Positions 52,001-61,972 are shown, counted from the first letter of the stretch. The stretch is 64,000 bases of DNA from Neisseria weixii (GCF_002327085.1 NZ_CP023429.1:124001-188000); one strand, 5' to 3'. Notes: a model not told the origin generated them from the sequence alone. Numbers and translations are program-made.

Positions 52001-53202
52001 GCCGCGAGCGCGAACGTCATAAAGTGCCTTACGGTGCCATTTTGCTGGTACAAGACGGCGAGGCCATTAAAGCAGGTCAAACCTTGGCAACATGGGATCC
52101 GCATACCCGTCCGATGATTACCGAACATGCCGGCTTGGTGAAATTTGAAAACGTGGAAGAAGGCGTGACCGTTGCCAAACAAACCGATGATGTAACCGGT
52201 TTGTCTACCTTGGTCGTAATTGATGGTAAACGCCGCTCTGCCGGTACCTCTAAATTGTTGCGCCCAACGGTGAAACTGTTGGACGAAAACGGTTTGGAAA
52301 TCTGCATTCCGGGTACCTCAACTCCGGTATCGATGGCCTTCCCGGTAGGCGCGGTGATTACCGTGCGTGAAGGTCAGGAAATCGGTAAAGGTGACGTGTT
52401 GGCGCGTATTCCGCAAGCATCGTCTAAAACCCGCGACATTACCGGTGGTCTGCCGCGTGTGGCCGAATTGTTTGAAGCGCGTATCCCGAAAGATGCCGGT
52501 ATGCTGGCTGAAATCACCGGTACCGTTTCCTTCGGCAAAGAAACCAAGGGTAAACAACGCTTAATCATCACCGATGTTGACGGCGTGGCTTACGAAACCT
52601 TGATTTCAAAAGAGAAGCAAATCTTGGTGCACGACGGCCAAGTGGTGAACCGCGGTGAGACCATCGTTGACGGTGCCGTTGATCCACATGATATTCTGCG
52701 TCTGCAAGGTATCGAAGCATTGGCACGCTATATTGTTCAAGAAGTGCAAGAAGTTTACCGCCTGCAAGGTGTGAAGATTTCCGATAAACACATCGAAGTC
52801 ATCATCCGCCAAATGCTGCGTCGTGTGAATATTGCCGACTCGGGCGAAACCAGCTTCATTACCGGTGAGCAAGTCGAGCGTGGCGATGTGATATTGGAAA
52901 ACGAGAAAATGATTGCCGAAGGTAAAGAGCCGGCGCGTTACGAAAACGTGTTATTGGGTATTACCAAAGCGTCGTTGTCGACCGACAGCTTTATCTCAGC
53001 GGCTTCCTTCCAAGAGACTACCCGCGTCTTGACCGAAGCAGCGATTATGGGCAAACAAGACGAACTGCGCGGTTTGAAAGAAAACGTCATTGTCGGCCGC
53101 CTGATTCCTGCCGGTACCGGTTTGACCTACCACCGCAGCCGTCGCCAGCAAACCCATGGCGGAGAAGTCGAGCAACTGCAGATTGAAGACTCGGCAGAGT
53201 AA
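49027..53202 (+). CDS. rpoC: RNA polymerase beta-prime subunit
   Basis: The 1391-residue subunit holds the catalytic [12 protein letters not shown] motif (near residue 460) that binds Mg. The N-terminal zinc ribbon ([20 protein letters not shown]) and the second zinc site ([19 protein letters not shown]) are present, as is the bridge-helix/trigger-loop region ([21 protein letters not shown]). RBS AAGGAG. No frameshift across the gene. The accessory insert begins directly downstream. Confidence 0.98.
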   Translation: MNLLNLFNPLQTAGMEEEFDAIKIGIASPDTIRSWSYGEVKKPETINYRTFKPERDGLFCAKIFGPVKDYECLCGKYKRLKFKGVTCEKCGVEVTLSKVRRERMGHIELAAPVAHIWFLKSLPSRLGMVLDMTLRDIERVLYFEAFVVTDPGMTPLQRRQLLTEDDYYNKLDEYGDDFDAKMGAEGIRELLRTLDVAGEIEILRQELESTGSDTKIKKIAKRLKVLEAFHRSGMKLEWMIMDVLPVLPPDLRPLVPLDGGRFATSDLNDLYRRVINRNNRLKRLLELSAPDIIVRNEKRMLQEAVDSLLDNGRRGKAMTGANKRPLKSLADMIKGKGGRFRQNLLGKRVDYSGRSVITVGPYLRLHQCGLPKKMALELFKPFIFHKLEKQGLATTVKAAKKLVEQEVPEVWDILEEVIREHPIMLNRAPTLHRLGIQAFEPILIEGKAIQLHPLVCAAFNADFDGDQMAVHVPLSLEAQMEARTLMLASNNVLSPANGEPIIVPSQDIVLGLYYMTRDRINAKGEGSLFADVKEVHRAYHTKQVELGTKITVRLREWVKNENGELEPVVNRYETTVGRALLSEILPKGLPFEYINKALKKKEISKLINASFRLCGLRDTVIFADHLMYTGFAYAAKGGISIAVDDMEIPKEKAVLLAEAQAEVKEIQDQYRQGLVTNGERYNKVVDIWGRAGDRIAKAMMDNLSTQKVIDREGNEVDQESFNSIYMMADSGARGSAAQIKQLSGMRGLMAKPDGSIIETPITSNFREGLTVLQYFIATHGARKGLADTALKTANSGYLTRRLVDVTQDLVVVEDDCGTTDGFVMKAVVQGGDVIEALRDRILGRVTASDVVDPSTGETLVEAGTLLNEKLVDMIDQSGVDEVKVRTPITCKTRHGLCAQCYGRDLARGKLVNAGEAVGVIAAQSIGEPGTQLTMRTFHIGGAASRAAAASQVEAKSNGTARFSSQMRYVANNKGELVVIGRSCEVVIHDDIGRERERHKVPYGAILLVQDGEAIKAGQTLATWDPHTRPMITEHAGLVKFENVEEGVTVAKQTDDVTGLSTLVVIDGKRRSAGTSKLLRPTVKLLDENGLEICIPGTSTPVSMAFPVGAVITVREGQEIGKGDVLARIPQASSKTRDITGGLPRVAELFEARIPKDAGMLAEITGTVSFGKETKGKQRLIITDVDGVAYETLISKEKQILVHDGQVVNRGETIVDGAVDPHDILRLQGIEALARYIVQEVQEVYRLQGVKISDKHIEVIIRQMLRRVNIADSGETSFITGEQVERGDVILENEKMIAEGKEPARYENVLLGITKASLSTDSFISAASFQETTRVLTEAAIMGKQDELRGLKENVIVGRLIPAGTGLTYHRSRRQQTHGGEVEQLQIEDSAE

Positions 53203-53234
53203 GCTGAAATAAATCGCCATATAGATAGATGGTT

Positions 53235-53285
53235 CAGGCCGTCTGAAAACAAGTATATAAAACTTGTTTTCAGACGGTTTTTTTT
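53235..53285 (+). terminator. DUS terminator after rpoC
   Basis: CAGGCCGTCTGAAAACAAGT and ACTTGTTTTCAGACGG with a long T-run form a strong terminator that ends the rpoBC transcript. Confidence 0.85.
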
Positions 53286-53390
53286 TGTATCTTCTGTAAA
53301 AATTTTTAGGTGTTGCTAAGTAAAGTTCACAGATTGAGACTTTTGCAAAACTCTTTCAAACGCCAGTGCAGTGCACCCAAAACCGACGTC

Positions 53391-53410
53391 ATTCCCGCGC
53401 AGGCGGAAAG
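53391..53410 (+). repeat. Degraded dRS3 repeat
   Basis: ATTCCCGCGCAGGCGGAAAG matches the left half of ATTCCC-N8-GGGAAT; the right half has decayed. Confidence 0.6.
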
Positions 53411-53710
53411 CCATCTTAAAATTTCAGAAACCTATTTTATTCAATAGTTTACTATGCTGGAAAATAAATTATCACGACACTGGAATATCGCAGTTTTTTT
53501 GCACCGGTTTTTAAAGGGACAAAGTTTTCAGCATAGTCATCGGTTTTTCAGCCCAATAGTTCCGCTGCTTAAAGTGATTGGCTTTAGGCCGTCTGGAGTC
53601 ATAATAAAACCCAGATGGTTAGAATATTGCATTCAGACGGCCTTGTTGTGTAAAAGTTTCTCAGGTAATTACTTAGGGTAAAGATAGGTAAATGATATTT
53701 TCAATTTTCC

Positions 53711-53722
53711 GGGGGGGGGGGG
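53711..53722 (+). repeat. Poly-G tract (12 G) in the lipoprotein promoter region
   Basis: Twelve consecutive G, the longest homopolymer in the window. Poly-G/C tracts of this kind in neisserial promoters are phase-variable (for example porA, fetA, opc). Confidence 0.8.
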
Positions 53723-53742
53723 TAAACTTTTTTTGCTGAAGG

Positions 53743-53771
53743 TTGGCATAAATTAACATGATTGATAACAT
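53743..53771 (+). promoter_or_regulatory. Candidate promoter of the lipoprotein gene
   Basis: TTGGCA (53743-53748), a 17-base spacer, then TAACAT (53766-53771). The G12 tract lies 20 bases upstream of this -35. Alternatively, TAAACT directly after the tract (53723-53728) with TTTTCA at 53698 would place the tract in the promoter spacer, the arrangement in porA. Confidence 0.5.
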
Positions 53772-53791
53772 CGCTATAAGGGTATTTTAAT

Positions 53792-54690
53792 ATGAACACA
53801 TTTAATCGAAACGTCAGCAAAATCACCACAGCAATGCTTTTGGCTTTCACTTTAGCAGCATGTGGCGGCGGGGTGGGGGGAGCAATCATTCGCCGAAAAC
53901 CGAGAGTACGCCGACGGTAGCTCCAGCTACTGTTAATAATGAAAAAATTTTAGCCGAAGCAAAAGCCAATAAAACATATGCTGTTCTGAGTTTACGTAAT
54001 GATGTACATAAAGACCTTCTTTCGGAATATGGCCAAGATGGTTATCGTAAGTTAGACAGTTATAGTGTCAACTTAAACGGTAAATCTTATTCTTCAGGTA
54101 ATATTGATTTGAGCAAGCTGGGTCAAGGGGTTCAGAGAATTGGCGTTACCGAAACGGCCACGGCAACAGTAGGTGGTGCTAAAGCTACTGCCATCCGTAA
54201 TAATATGCTGCATATTTACCAGCAACCTTATTCAATCGTAGCCGGGGTTGAGGTTAAAGGTGGTGTGGTAAGTGCTCCCGGATTTAGGGGAGTTTTAGAT
54301 GCAGATGATGTGGATTTTAACACCGTCAAAGGCTATGCCACTCAAACCTTGCCAGCCAGCGGTAAATTCAATTATGTTGGCGATGCGCTGAGCCAAGAGC
54401 AAACCGGCCGATTAAATTACACCGTCGATTTTGCAGCGAAAACCGGTAGCGGTTCCATCAGCAATATTGCCGGCGGTATCACGCTGAATGAAGGCCGAAT
54501 CGGCGCGATGTCCCATATCAATCCTGATAATACATCAATCAGCGGTCACGGTATTTCATCAACAGCACGTTCTAACAGTGGCTTGAGCGGCACCTACAAA
54601 CTGGGCTTTTTCGGTCCAAATGCAGATGAAGTAGCCGGTGTGGTAACTTCTGACCGTGGCGATGTCGCTTTCGGCGGTAAAAAACAATAA
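53792..54690 (+). CDS. TbpB/fHbp-like surface lipoprotein, candidate Slam substrate (out of frame as read)
   Basis: The signal peptide ends in lipobox LAAC, with Cys24 the lipid anchor (MNTFNRNVSKITTAMLLAFTLAAC shortened here to its key residues). Directly after it come Gly codons read as GGCGGCGGGGTGGGGGG (53864-53880). One base more or less is needed to continue into SNHSPKTESTPTVAPATVNN. Without it, translation ends after about 42 codons. Repaired length is about 299 residues. The C-terminal half is beta-rich with LNYTVDFAAKTGSGSI and GTYKLGFFGPNADEVAGV, the barrel motifs of fHbp and TbpB-type lipoproteins. The next gene is a Slam homologue, so surface display is inferred. The ligand is unknown. 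Confidence 0.78.
53870..53880 (+). repeat. Coding G-rich tract after the lipobox (GGGG T GGGGGG)
   Basis: Eleven bases, all G but one T at 53874, encode Gly codons just after Cys24 and contain the frame break. HpuA of meningococci has a comparable phase-variable poly-G in this position. Confidence 0.7.
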
Positions 54691-54720
54691 CTCTCTTTTA
54701 AGGCACAACCTTTAATTTAT

Positions 54721-54752
54721 AGGCCGTCTGAAAAATTTCAGACGGCCTTTTC
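54721..54752. terminator. DUS terminator between lipoprotein and Slam genes
   Basis: AGGCCGTCTGAAA and TTTCAGACGGCCTTTTCT, a short perfect stem. The Slam ATG follows 6 bases after it, so expression of Slam may need read-through or its own promoter. Confidence 0.75.
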
Positions 54753-54757
54753 TGATA

Positions 54758-56190
54758 ATGAATAAAATGATACGGAAAACCTTATTGATTACCGCGTTGT
54801 TTGCTTCTGCAACGGCGTATGCGGATGAAAACAAAGTGCTGAATATCCCGCAGGAACCGGTCAGTTTCGACAAACCGGTTGCGTTGCCGTCTGAGCAATG
54901 GCCGTCTGAAAACCAATCCCAAGCCCTGCCACAATGGCATGAATTAATTGAAGGGGACGAGCCAGAGCAACAGATTAACAAAGCCTTGCTGACCAAAGAT
55001 TGGCCAAAACTGGCTGGTTTATTGGCAGAATACGCCACGCAGCCTCAATATGATGAGACACTTTACCGTTATGCCTTGGGCGCGTTGCGGCGAGAACAAT
55101 CCCGTCATGGCGAAGCAGTTGCGCTTTATCGTGAAATTATGGCAGAAGCACCTGATTTGGTTTATCCGCGTTTCGATTTAGGCGTGATGCTGTTTGAAGA
55201 TAAGCAGTATCGGGAGGCCGAACAGCATTTGCAAAAAGTACAGTCAGATTTGCCGCCCGCGATGAGTGAGCTTGCCAAACAATATGCCCAAGCGGCAAAA
55301 AAAGCACAAGGCTGGCAGCCTGTGTTCCATGTCAATTACGAGCAGACAGACAATGTGAATAATGCGTCGACTGTGCGTCAGGTTGAATGGGAAGGCTTGA
55401 CTTGGCATAAAACCGAAGACAGTTTGCCGAAAAGCGCTCATGGTATTCGTTATGCGCTGGGTGCAGAACGCAATCTCAACCTGACCGGCAACCACTTTTT
55501 TCGTTTCGGAGTGATTGGAAGCGGCGTGCATTATTGGGATGCGCAGGATTATAGTGAACAAACCGTGCGTATAAGCAGCGGTTACCGTCATCAAAAGAGC
55601 CGACAAGAATGGGGCATAACCCCATATGTCGAACAAAACTGGTTGGACGACAGCCGTTGTGTATCCAATGCAGGTGTCACGCTTGATTACAATCGTCGCT
55701 TAAATGAAAAATAGCGCATGAGCCAATATGTCCAATTTAGTAAAAGCGTTATCAGGATGAGGATATTGCCGAACGCTACAACAGCAGGGTCACGGCAGCA
55801 GGTGCAACGATTAAGTTATCGCATTTCGCCAACCGCGCTAATTTTTGGCGGGGTGAACGGCATAAACGACGACACGAAGGAACGTGAACAGGCTTCTTGG
55901 CGATATGGTGTGAATTTAGGCGGTGTCAAACAATTTGAAAACGGCATTGGGTTTCGGGCGAATGCCAGTTATATGAGGCGTGAGTTTAAAGCGCCGTTAG
56001 AATTGGTCTACCGTTTTACCCGTCGTGATCACGAATATCAGGCAGGTGCGGCATTATGGTATCGCAAGATTTCATGGCGAGGATTTACACCGCAGTTGAA
56101 TTTCCGTTATGTCAATATTGATAGTAATATGCCCGCTTTTTATTCGAGAAACAGCAAAGAGTGGTTTATGAGTGTGGAAAAAAATTTTGA
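54758..56190 (+). pseudogene. Slam homologue (DUF560 surface lipoprotein assembly modulator), disrupted as read
   Basis: A signal peptide (MNKMIRKTLLITALFASATAYADE) and a helical TPR-like region (ALGALRREQSRHGEAVALYREIM; PRFDLGVMLFEDKQYREAEQHL) precede a beta-barrel (SWRYGVNLGGVKQFENGIGFRAN; YVNIDSNMPAFYSRNSKEWFMSVEK), as in Slam proteins that move lipoproteins to the outer-membrane surface. TAG at 55712-55714 interrupts it (probably TGG, as KWRMSQYVQF). Around 55741-55790 a better reading is SKKRYQDEDIAERYNSR in another frame. At 56178-56184, one added A gives VEKKF then TGA, a terminal Phe as expected. Reconstructed length is about 477 residues. Confidence 0.82.
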
Positions 56191-56288
56191 AAATCTAAAT
56201 AATCTTGCCAAATATGCTGTTTCAGACGGCCTAATGTTACTAAATGTTTATTCGAAAACGCAAAATGCTGTTTTATTTGCAATAATGC

Positions 56289-56347
56289 TTGACTGAGTGC
56301 TTGCAAAAAAAGTATAATTCTGCCCTTGTCGGCATGGTGTCGGCAAG
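56289..56347 (+). promoter_or_regulatory. str operon promoter with 5' hairpin
   Basis: TTGACT (56289-56294), an 18-base spacer and TATAAT (56313-56318). The predicted start is near 56325, where CTTGTCGG pairs with TCGGCAAG (two G-T wobbles) around a 7-base loop to make a hairpin at the transcript's 5' end. Confidence 0.8.
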
Positions 56348-56377
56348 TAAGTATTTAACTCAACAGGACGAGAAAGT

Positions 56378-56749
56378 ATGCCAACTATCAACCAATTGGT
56401 ACGCAAAGGCCGTCAAAAGCCTGTGTACGTAAACAAAGTACCTGCACTGGAAGCTTGCCCGCAAAAACGCGGCGTGTGTACCCGTGTATACACTACCACC
56501 CCTAAAAAACCTAACTCTGCATTGCGTAAAGTATGTAAAGTTCGTCTGACCAACGGTTTCGAAGTGATTTCATACATCGGCGGTGAAGGCCACAACTTGC
56601 AAGAGCATAGTGTCGTACTTATCCGCGGCGGTCGTGTAAAAGACTTGCCGGGTGTACGTTACCATACCGTACGTGGCTCTTTGGACACTGCAGGTGTTAA
56701 AGACCGTAAACAAGCCCGTTCTAAATACGGTGCGAAGCGTCCTAAGTAA
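56378..56749 (+). CDS. rpsL: 30S ribosomal protein S12
   Basis: 123 residues ([24 protein letters not shown]). The streptomycin-contact residues are wild type: Lys43 in [13 protein letters not shown] and Lys88 in [14 protein letters not shown], so this allele should be susceptible. First gene of the str operon, behind a strong promoter, followed by rpsG. Confidence 0.97.
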   Translation: MPTINQLVRKGRQKPVYVNKVPALEACPQKRGVCTRVYTTTPKKPNSALRKVCKVRLTNGFEVISYIGGEGHNLQEHSVVLIRGGRVKDLPGVRYHTVRGSLDTAGVKDRKQARSKYGAKRPK

Positions 56750-56865
56750 TTCGGACTTCATTAGGCACGTCGGCCGCCTAGTTTGAAAAAACGGCCGAGT
56801 AAGTGAATGTCTTTTTGGGCATTCATGGGAATGGTCCCAACTGAATAGATTTAAAGGAAATTAAT

Positions 56866-57336
56866 ATGCCACGTCGTAGAGAAGTCCCTAAGCGCGATGT
56901 TCTGCCAGATCCTAAATTCGGCAGCGTTGAGCTGACTAAATTCATGAACGTATTGATGATTGACGGTAAGAAATCGGTTGCAGAGCGCATTGTGTACGGT
57001 GCATTGGAGCAAATCGAGAAAAAAACCGGCAAAACAGCAATTGAAGTATTTAATGAAGCTATTGCCAATGCCAAACCTATCGTGGAAGTGAAAAGCCGTC
57101 GTGTAGGTGGTGCAAACTACCAAGTTCCTGTTGAGGTTCGTCCTTCACGCCGCTTGGCTTTGGCAATGCGCTGGGTTCGCGATGCGGCCCGTAAGCGTGG
57201 TGAGAAATCAATGGATCTGCGATTAGCAGGTGAATTGATTGATGCATCTGAAGGTCGTGGTGGTGCGTTGAAAAAACGTGAAGAAGTACACCGTATGGCC
57301 GAAGCCAACAAAGCATTCTCTCACTTCCGTTTCTAA
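56866..57336 (+). CDS. rpsG: 30S ribosomal protein S7
   Basis: 156 residues ([43 protein letters not shown]). S7 nucleates the 30S head on 16S rRNA and, in enterobacteria, represses the str operon. RBS AAAGGA. fusA follows after 18 bases. Confidence 0.97.
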   Translation: MPRRREVPKRDVLPDPKFGSVELTKFMNVLMIDGKKSVAERIVYGALEQIEKKTGKTAIEVFNEAIANAKPIVEVKSRRVGGANYQVPVEVRPSRRLALAMRWVRDAARKRGEKSMDLRLAGELIDASEGRGGALKKREEVHRMAEANKAFSHFRF

Positions 57337-57354
57337 TTTAGAAAGGCTAATCAA

Positions 57355-59460
57355 ATGGCTCGTAAGACCCCAATCAGCCTGTACCGCAATATCGGTATTT
57401 CTGCCCATATTGACGCGGGTAAAACAACCACGACCGAACGTATTTTGTTCTACACCGGTTTGACACACAAACTGGGTGAAGTGCATGACGGTGCGGCAAC
57501 GACCGACTACATGGAACAAGAGCAAGAGCGTGGTATTACCATTACTTCTGCTGCAGTGACTTCATACTGGTCAGGTATGGCAAAACAGTTCAAAGAGCAC
57601 CGTTTCAACATCATCGACACTCCGGGACACGTTGACTTTACCGTAGAGGTAGAGCGTTCCATGCGCGTATTGGACGGCGCGGTAATGGTTTACTGCGCGG
57701 TAGGTGGTGTACAGCCTCAGTCTGAAACCGTATGGCGTCAAGCAAACAAATACAAAGTACCGCGTTTGGCGTTTGTAAACAAGATGGACCGTCAAGGTGC
57801 CAACTTCTTCCGTGTTGTTGAGCAAATGAAAACTCGCTTGCGCGCAAATCCAGTGCCAATCGTAATTCCGGTTGGTGCCGAAGAAGGCTTTGAAGGCGTA
57901 GTTGACCTGCTGAAAATGAAAGCCATTATTTGGAATGAAGCCGACAAAGGCGTAACTTTCGAATACGGCGACATCCCGGCTGATTTGGTTGACACTGCTG
58001 AAGAATGGCGTCAAAACATGATTGAAGCTGCTGCAGAAGCCAACGAAGAGTTGATGGATAAATACTTGGGCGGTGAAGATCTGACTGAAGAAGAAATCGT
58101 TGGCGCTTTACGTCAACGTACTTTGGCCGGTGAAATTCAGCCTATGTTGTGTGGATCAGCGTTTAAAAACAAGGGTGTTCAACGTATGTTGGATGCTGTG
58201 GTTGAGTTACTGCCTGCGCCTACCGATATTCCACCGGTACAAGGTGTGAATCCTTCTAGCGATCTGGCTGATCAACGTGAAGCCAGCGATGAAGCACCAT
58301 TCTCTGCTTTGGCATTCAAAATGCTGAACGACAAATACGTAGGTAATTTGACCTTTATCCGTGTTTACTCTGGTGTGGTTAAATCTGGCGATACCGTATT
58401 GAACTCTGTCAAAGGTACGCGTGAGCGTATCGGCCGTTTGGTACAAATGACTGCTGCTGATCGTACTGAAATCGAAGAAGTACGTGCCGGCGACATCGCT
58501 GCCGCTATCGGTTTGAAAGATGTGACCACAGGTGAGACCTTGTGTGCTGAAAATGCACCAATCATCTTGGAGCGTATGGAGTTCCCTGAGCCGGTGATTC
58601 ACGTTGCTGTTGAGCCAAAAACCAAAGCTGACCAAGAAAAAATGGGTATTGCTTTGAACCGTTTGGCTAAAGAAGACCCTTCATTCCGTGTTCGTACAGA
58701 CGAAGAGTCAGGTCAAACCATTATTTCCGGTATGGGTGAATTGCACTTGGAAATTATTGTTGACCGTATGAAACGCGAATTCAGCGTAGATGCCAACATT
58801 GGTGCACCTCAAGTAGCTTACCGTGAAACCATCCGTAAAGAAGTGGAATCTGAATACAAACACGCTAAACAGTCTGGTGGTAAAGGTCAATATGGCCACG
58901 TTGTAATCAAATTGGAACCTATGGAACCAGGAGGTGAAGGCTACGAATTTATCGACGAAATTAAAGGTGGTGTGATTCCTCGCGAATTTATCCCTTCAGT
59001 TGATAAAGGTATTCGTGATACTTTACCTAACGGTGTGGTAGCAGGCTTCCCGGTAGTGGATGTCCGCGTACGTTTGGTATTCGGTTCTTCACACGATGTC
59101 GACTCGTCTCAATTGGCGTTTGAATTGGCCGCCTCTCAAGCCTTTAAAGAAGGTATGCGTCGCGCTTCTCCAGCATTGTTGGAGCCAATCATGGCTGTTG
59201 AAGTGGAAACCCCTGAAGACTATATGGGTGACGTAATGGGTGACTTGAACCGTCGCCGTGGCATTGTATTGGGCATGGATGATGATGGTATCGGCGGTAA
59301 AAAAGTACGTGCTGAAGTACCATTGGCTGAAATGTTCGGTTACTCTACCGACTTGCGTTCTGCCACTCAAGGCCGTGCAACTTACTCGATGGAATTCAAA
59401 AAATACGCTGAAGCACCTTCGAATGTTGCCGCTGCTGTAACTGAAGCCCGCAAAGGCTAA
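57355..59460 (+). CDS. fusA: Elongation factor G
   Basis: A 701-residue translocase GTPase. G1 [19 protein letters not shown], effector [10 protein letters not shown]3 [15 protein letters not shown] and G4 [10 protein letters not shown] are intact. Domain IV and V sequence ([38 protein letters not shown]) closes the protein. Part of the str operon. RBS GAAAGG. Normal length and no anomaly. Confidence 0.97.
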   Translation: MARKTPISLYRNIGISAHIDAGKTTTTERILFYTGLTHKLGEVHDGAATTDYMEQEQERGITITSAAVTSYWSGMAKQFKEHRFNIIDTPGHVDFTVEVERSMRVLDGAVMVYCAVGGVQPQSETVWRQANKYKVPRLAFVNKMDRQGANFFRVVEQMKTRLRANPVPIVIPVGAEEGFEGVVDLLKMKAIIWNEADKGVTFEYGDIPADLVDTAEEWRQNMIEAAAEANEELMDKYLGGEDLTEEEIVGALRQRTLAGEIQPMLCGSAFKNKGVQRMLDAVVELLPAPTDIPPVQGVNPSSDLADQREASDEAPFSALAFKMLNDKYVGNLTFIRVYSGVVKSGDTVLNSVKGTRERIGRLVQMTAADRTEIEEVRAGDIAAAIGLKDVTTGETLCAENAPIILERMEFPEPVIHVAVEPKTKADQEKMGIALNRLAKEDPSFRVRTDEESGQTIISGMGELHLEIIVDRMKREFSVDANIGAPQVAYRETIRKEVESEYKHAKQSGGKGQYGHVVIKLEPMEPGGEGYEFIDEIKGGVIPREFIPSVDKGIRDTLPNGVVAGFPVVDVRVRLVFGSSHDVDSSQLAFELAASQAFKEGMRRASPALLEPIMAVEVETPEDYMGDVMGDLNRRRGIVLGMDDDGIGGKKVRAEVPLAEMFGYSTDLRSATQGRATYSMEFKKYAEAPSNVAAAVTEARKG

Positions 59461-59480
59461 TTAATCAGCCTTTGTAAACA

Positions 59481-59518
59481 GGCCGTCTGAAATTCTGAAT
59501 ATTGTTTTCAGACGGCCA
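59481..59518. terminator. DUS inverted-pair hairpin between fusA and tuf
   Basis: CAGGCCGTCTGAAA and TTTCAGACGGCC with a short loop. It could reduce read-through from fusA into the second tuf. Confidence 0.7.
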
Positions 59519-59559
59519 TTGTTCTTTAATTGATCTTTATATGTAAAAGGAATTAGCTC

Positions 59560-60744
59560 ATGGCTAAGGAAAAATTTGAACGTAGCAAACCGCACGTAAA
59601 CGTTGGCACCATCGGTCACGTTGACCATGGTAAAACCACTCTGACTGCTGCATTGACTACGATTTTGGCTAAAAAATTCGGTGGTGCCGCTAAAGCTTAC
59701 GACCAAATCGACAATGCACCGGAAGAAAAAGCCCGCGGTATTACCATTAACACCTCTCACGTAGAATACGAAACCGAAACCCGTCACTACGCACACGTAG
59801 ACTGTCCTGGTCACGCCGACTATGTGAAAAACATGATTACCGGCGCGGCACAAATGGACGGCGCGATTTTGGTGGTATCTGCCGCTGACGGCCCTATGCC
59901 GCAAACCCGTGAGCACATCTTGTTGGGTCGCCAAGTAGGTGTACCATACATCTTGGTGTTCATGAACAAATGCGACATGGTTGACGACGAAGAGTTGTTG
60001 GAATTGGTTGAAATGGAAATTCGTGACTTGTTGTCAAGCTACGATTTCCCAGGCGACGACTGCCCGATCATCCAAGGTTCTGCGTTGAAAGCGTTGGAAG
60101 GCGATGCTGCTTACGAAGCCAAAATCTTTGAATTGGCCGATGCATTGGACAGCTACATCCCAACTCCGGAACGTGCCGTTGACAAACCATTCCTGTTGCC
60201 AATCGAAGACGTATTCTCAATTTCTGGCCGTGGTACTGTAGTAACCGGCCGTGTAGAACGCGGTATCATCCATGTAGGTGACGAGATCGAAATCGTTGGT
60301 CTGAAAGACACTGCAAAAACCACTTGTACCGGTGTGGAAATGTTCCGCAAATTGCTGGACGAAGGTCAAGCAGGTGACAACGTAGGTGTATTGTTGCGCG
60401 GTACCAAACGTGAAGAAGTTGAACGTGGTCAAGTATTGGCTAAACCGGGCTCAATCACTCCGCATACCAAATTCAAAGCAGAAGTATACGTACTGAGCAA
60501 AGAAGAAGGTGGCCGTCATACTCCGTTCTTCGCCAACTACCGTCCGCAATTCTACTTCCGTACTACTGACGTTACCGGCGCGGTAACTTTGGAGGAAGGC
60601 GTAGAAATGGTAATGCCGGGCGAAAACGTAGCGATTACGGTTGAGCTGATTGCACCAATCGCGATGGAAGAAGGCTTGCGTTTTGCGATTCGTGAAGGTG
60701 GCCGTACCGTAGGTGCCGGTGTTGTATCTTCTATCATTGCTTAA
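59560..60744 (+). CDS. tuf: Elongation factor Tu, copy 2
   Basis: Predicted protein identical, residue for residue, to the tuf at 39866 (394 residues). This copy has the tufA-type position in the str operon, followed at 17 bases by rpsJ. The 5' and 3' flanks differ from copy 1, so identity stops near the gene borders, as expected after gene conversion. Confidence 0.98.
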   Translation: MAKEKFERSKPHVNVGTIGHVDHGKTTLTAALTTILAKKFGGAAKAYDQIDNAPEEKARGITINTSHVEYETETRHYAHVDCPGHADYVKNMITGAAQMDGAILVVSAADGPMPQTREHILLGRQVGVPYILVFMNKCDMVDDEELLELVEMEIRDLLSSYDFPGDDCPIIQGSALKALEGDAAYEAKIFELADALDSYIPTPERAVDKPFLLPIEDVFSISGRGTVVTGRVERGIIHVGDEIEIVGLKDTAKTTCTGVEMFRKLLDEGQAGDNVGVLLRGTKREEVERGQVLAKPGSITPHTKFKAEVYVLSKEEGGRHTPFFANYRPQFYFRTTDVTGAVTLEEGVEMVMPGENVAITVELIAPIAMEEGLRFAIREGGRTVGAGVVSSIIA

Positions 60745-60760
60745 TAAAGGATATCGATAA

Positions 60761-61072
60761 ATGGCAAATCAAAAAATCCGTATCCGTTTGAAAGCTTATG
60801 ATTACAGCTTGATTGACCGTTCTGCTCAAGAGATCGTTGAAACTGCTAAACGCACTGGTGCTGTGGTAAAAGGCCCGATTCCTTTGCCAACTAAAATCGA
60901 GCGTTTCAATATCTTGCGTTCTCCACACGTGAACAAAACTTCACGTGAACAACTGGAAATCCGCACCCACTTACGCCTGATGGACATCGTGGACTGGACT
61001 GACAAAACTACCGATGCGCTGATGAAGCTGGACTTGCCAGCCGGTGTTGATGTAGAAATCAAAGTTCAATAA
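60761..61072 (+). CDS. rpsJ: 30S ribosomal protein S10
   Basis: 103 residues ([59 protein letters not shown]). It sits in the 30S head and also acts as NusE in antitermination. It lies directly behind tuf, but a strong terminator and a new promoter separate it from rplC. Confidence 0.97.
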   Translation: MANQKIRIRLKAYDYSLIDRSAQEIVETAKRTGAVVKGPIPLPTKIERFNILRSPHVNKTSREQLEIRTHLRLMDIVDWTDKTTDALMKLDLPAGVDVEIKVQ

Positions 61073-61085
61073 TCATTGCGCTTTT

Positions 61086-61121
61086 AAAACCGAACGGATA
61101 AAACCGTTCGGTTTTATTTTT
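61086..61121 (+). terminator. Strong intrinsic terminator after rpsJ
   Basis: AAAACCGAACGG and CCGTTCGGTTTT form a 12-base perfect stem followed by ATTTTTAT. A DUS hairpin at 61143-61184 follows. Confidence 0.88.
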
Positions 61122-61142
61122 ATATCCGTTTTTATAGAATAA

Positions 61143-61184
61143 TGCCGTCTGAAAGGGAATTGTCGTAATTTTCAGACGGCCTTT
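61143..61184. terminator. DUS hairpin upstream of rplC
   Basis: ATGCCGTCTGAAA and TTTCAGACGGC-CTTTTT form a stem; one arm is the AT type and the other the AG type. Confidence 0.75.
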
Positions 61185-61207
61185 TTGATGAAAACGCTAA
61201 GTTTTTA

Positions 61208-61269
61208 TTGATATTTTTTTGAAAAGCGGTTTATAATAGCGGACTTGGTACATCTGTGCCAAGTTTTTT
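61208..61269 (+). promoter_or_regulatory. rplC operon promoter with terminator-like 5' hairpin
   Basis: TTGATA (61208-61213), an 18-base spacer and TATAAT (61232-61237). The predicted start is near 61244, where CTTGGTAC-ATCT-GTGCCAAG (61244-61263), an 8-bp stem, is followed by six T. It may be an attenuator or a 5' stabilising hairpin. Confidence 0.75.
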
Positions 61270-61327
61270 ATCATTGTCCGAAGACAAGCCAATCGTAGCT
61301 TGTCCCTTTACTAAAAGGAAAATAATC

Positions 61328-61972
61328 ATGACTTTAGGTCTGGTTGGACGCAAAGTTGGTATGACCCGCGTGTTTAACGAACAGGGTATTTCTGTTCCGG
61401 TAACCGTTTTGGATATGTCTGCTAACCGCGTTACACAAGTAAAATCCAAAGATACTGACGGTTACACTGCCGTACAAGTTACCTTTGGTCAGAAAAAAGC
61501 GAATCGTGTCAATAAAACTGAAGCCGGTCACTTTGCAAAAGCAGGTGTTGAGGCTGGTCGCGGTTTGATTGAATTTGCTTTGGCTGAAGAAAAATTGGCT
61601 GAATTAAAAGCCGGTGATGAAATCACTGTTTCAATGTTTGAAGCGGGTCAATTGGTTGATGTGACCGGTACCTCTAAAGGTAAAGGTTTCTCTGGTACCA
61701 TCAAACGTCATAACTTTGATTCTCAGCGTACCTCTCACGGTAACTCTCGTTCTCACCGTGTTCCCGGTTCTATTGGTATGGCTCAAGACCCTGGTCGTGT
61801 ATTCAAAGGTAAACGCATGGCCGGCCAATACGGCAATACTAAATCAACCGTTCAAAAATTGGAAGTTGTGCGTGTAGACGCTGAACGCCAATTGCTATTG
61901 GTTAAGGGCGCGGTTCCTGGTTCGATTAACAGTGATGTCGTGGTACGTCCAAGCGTGAAAGTAGGTGCGTAA
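61328..61972 (+). CDS. rplC: 50S ribosomal protein L3
   Basis: 214 residues (start [29 protein letters not shown]). Signature [24 protein letters not shown] contains the Gln that is methylated in many bacteria. It contacts the peptidyl-transferase region of 23S rRNA. First gene after the new promoter; its TAA overlaps the rplD ATG. Confidence 0.97.
   Translation: MTLGLVGRKVGMTRVFNEQGISVPVTVLDMSANRVTQVKSKDTDGYTAVQVTFGQKKANRVNKTEAGHFAKAGVEAGRGLIEFALAEEKLAELKAGDEITVSMFEAGQLVDVTGTSKGKGFSGTIKRHNFDSQRTSHGNSRSHRVPGSIGMAQDPGRVFKGKRMAGQYGNTKSTVQKLEVVRVDAERQLLLVKGAVPGSINSDVVVRPSVKVGA

Larger units (their letters stand above)
53286..53790. other. Repeat-rich intergenic region upstream of the lipoprotein gene
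   Basis: No gene is recognised. It contains GAGACTTTTGCAAAAC (53337-53352), like the IS ends; a degraded dRS3 unit (ATTCCCGCGCAGGCGGAAAG, 53391-53410) with flanking bases similar to the NIME at 311-406; a degenerate DUS pair (53586-53642); and the poly-G promoter region. The sequence marks the left boundary of an insert between rpoC and rpsL. Confidence 0.65.

Noticed and set aside
53454..53681. 75-codon frame upstream of the lipoprotein
   Set aside because: Runs across repeats and a degenerate DUS pair, with no convincing start signal or family.
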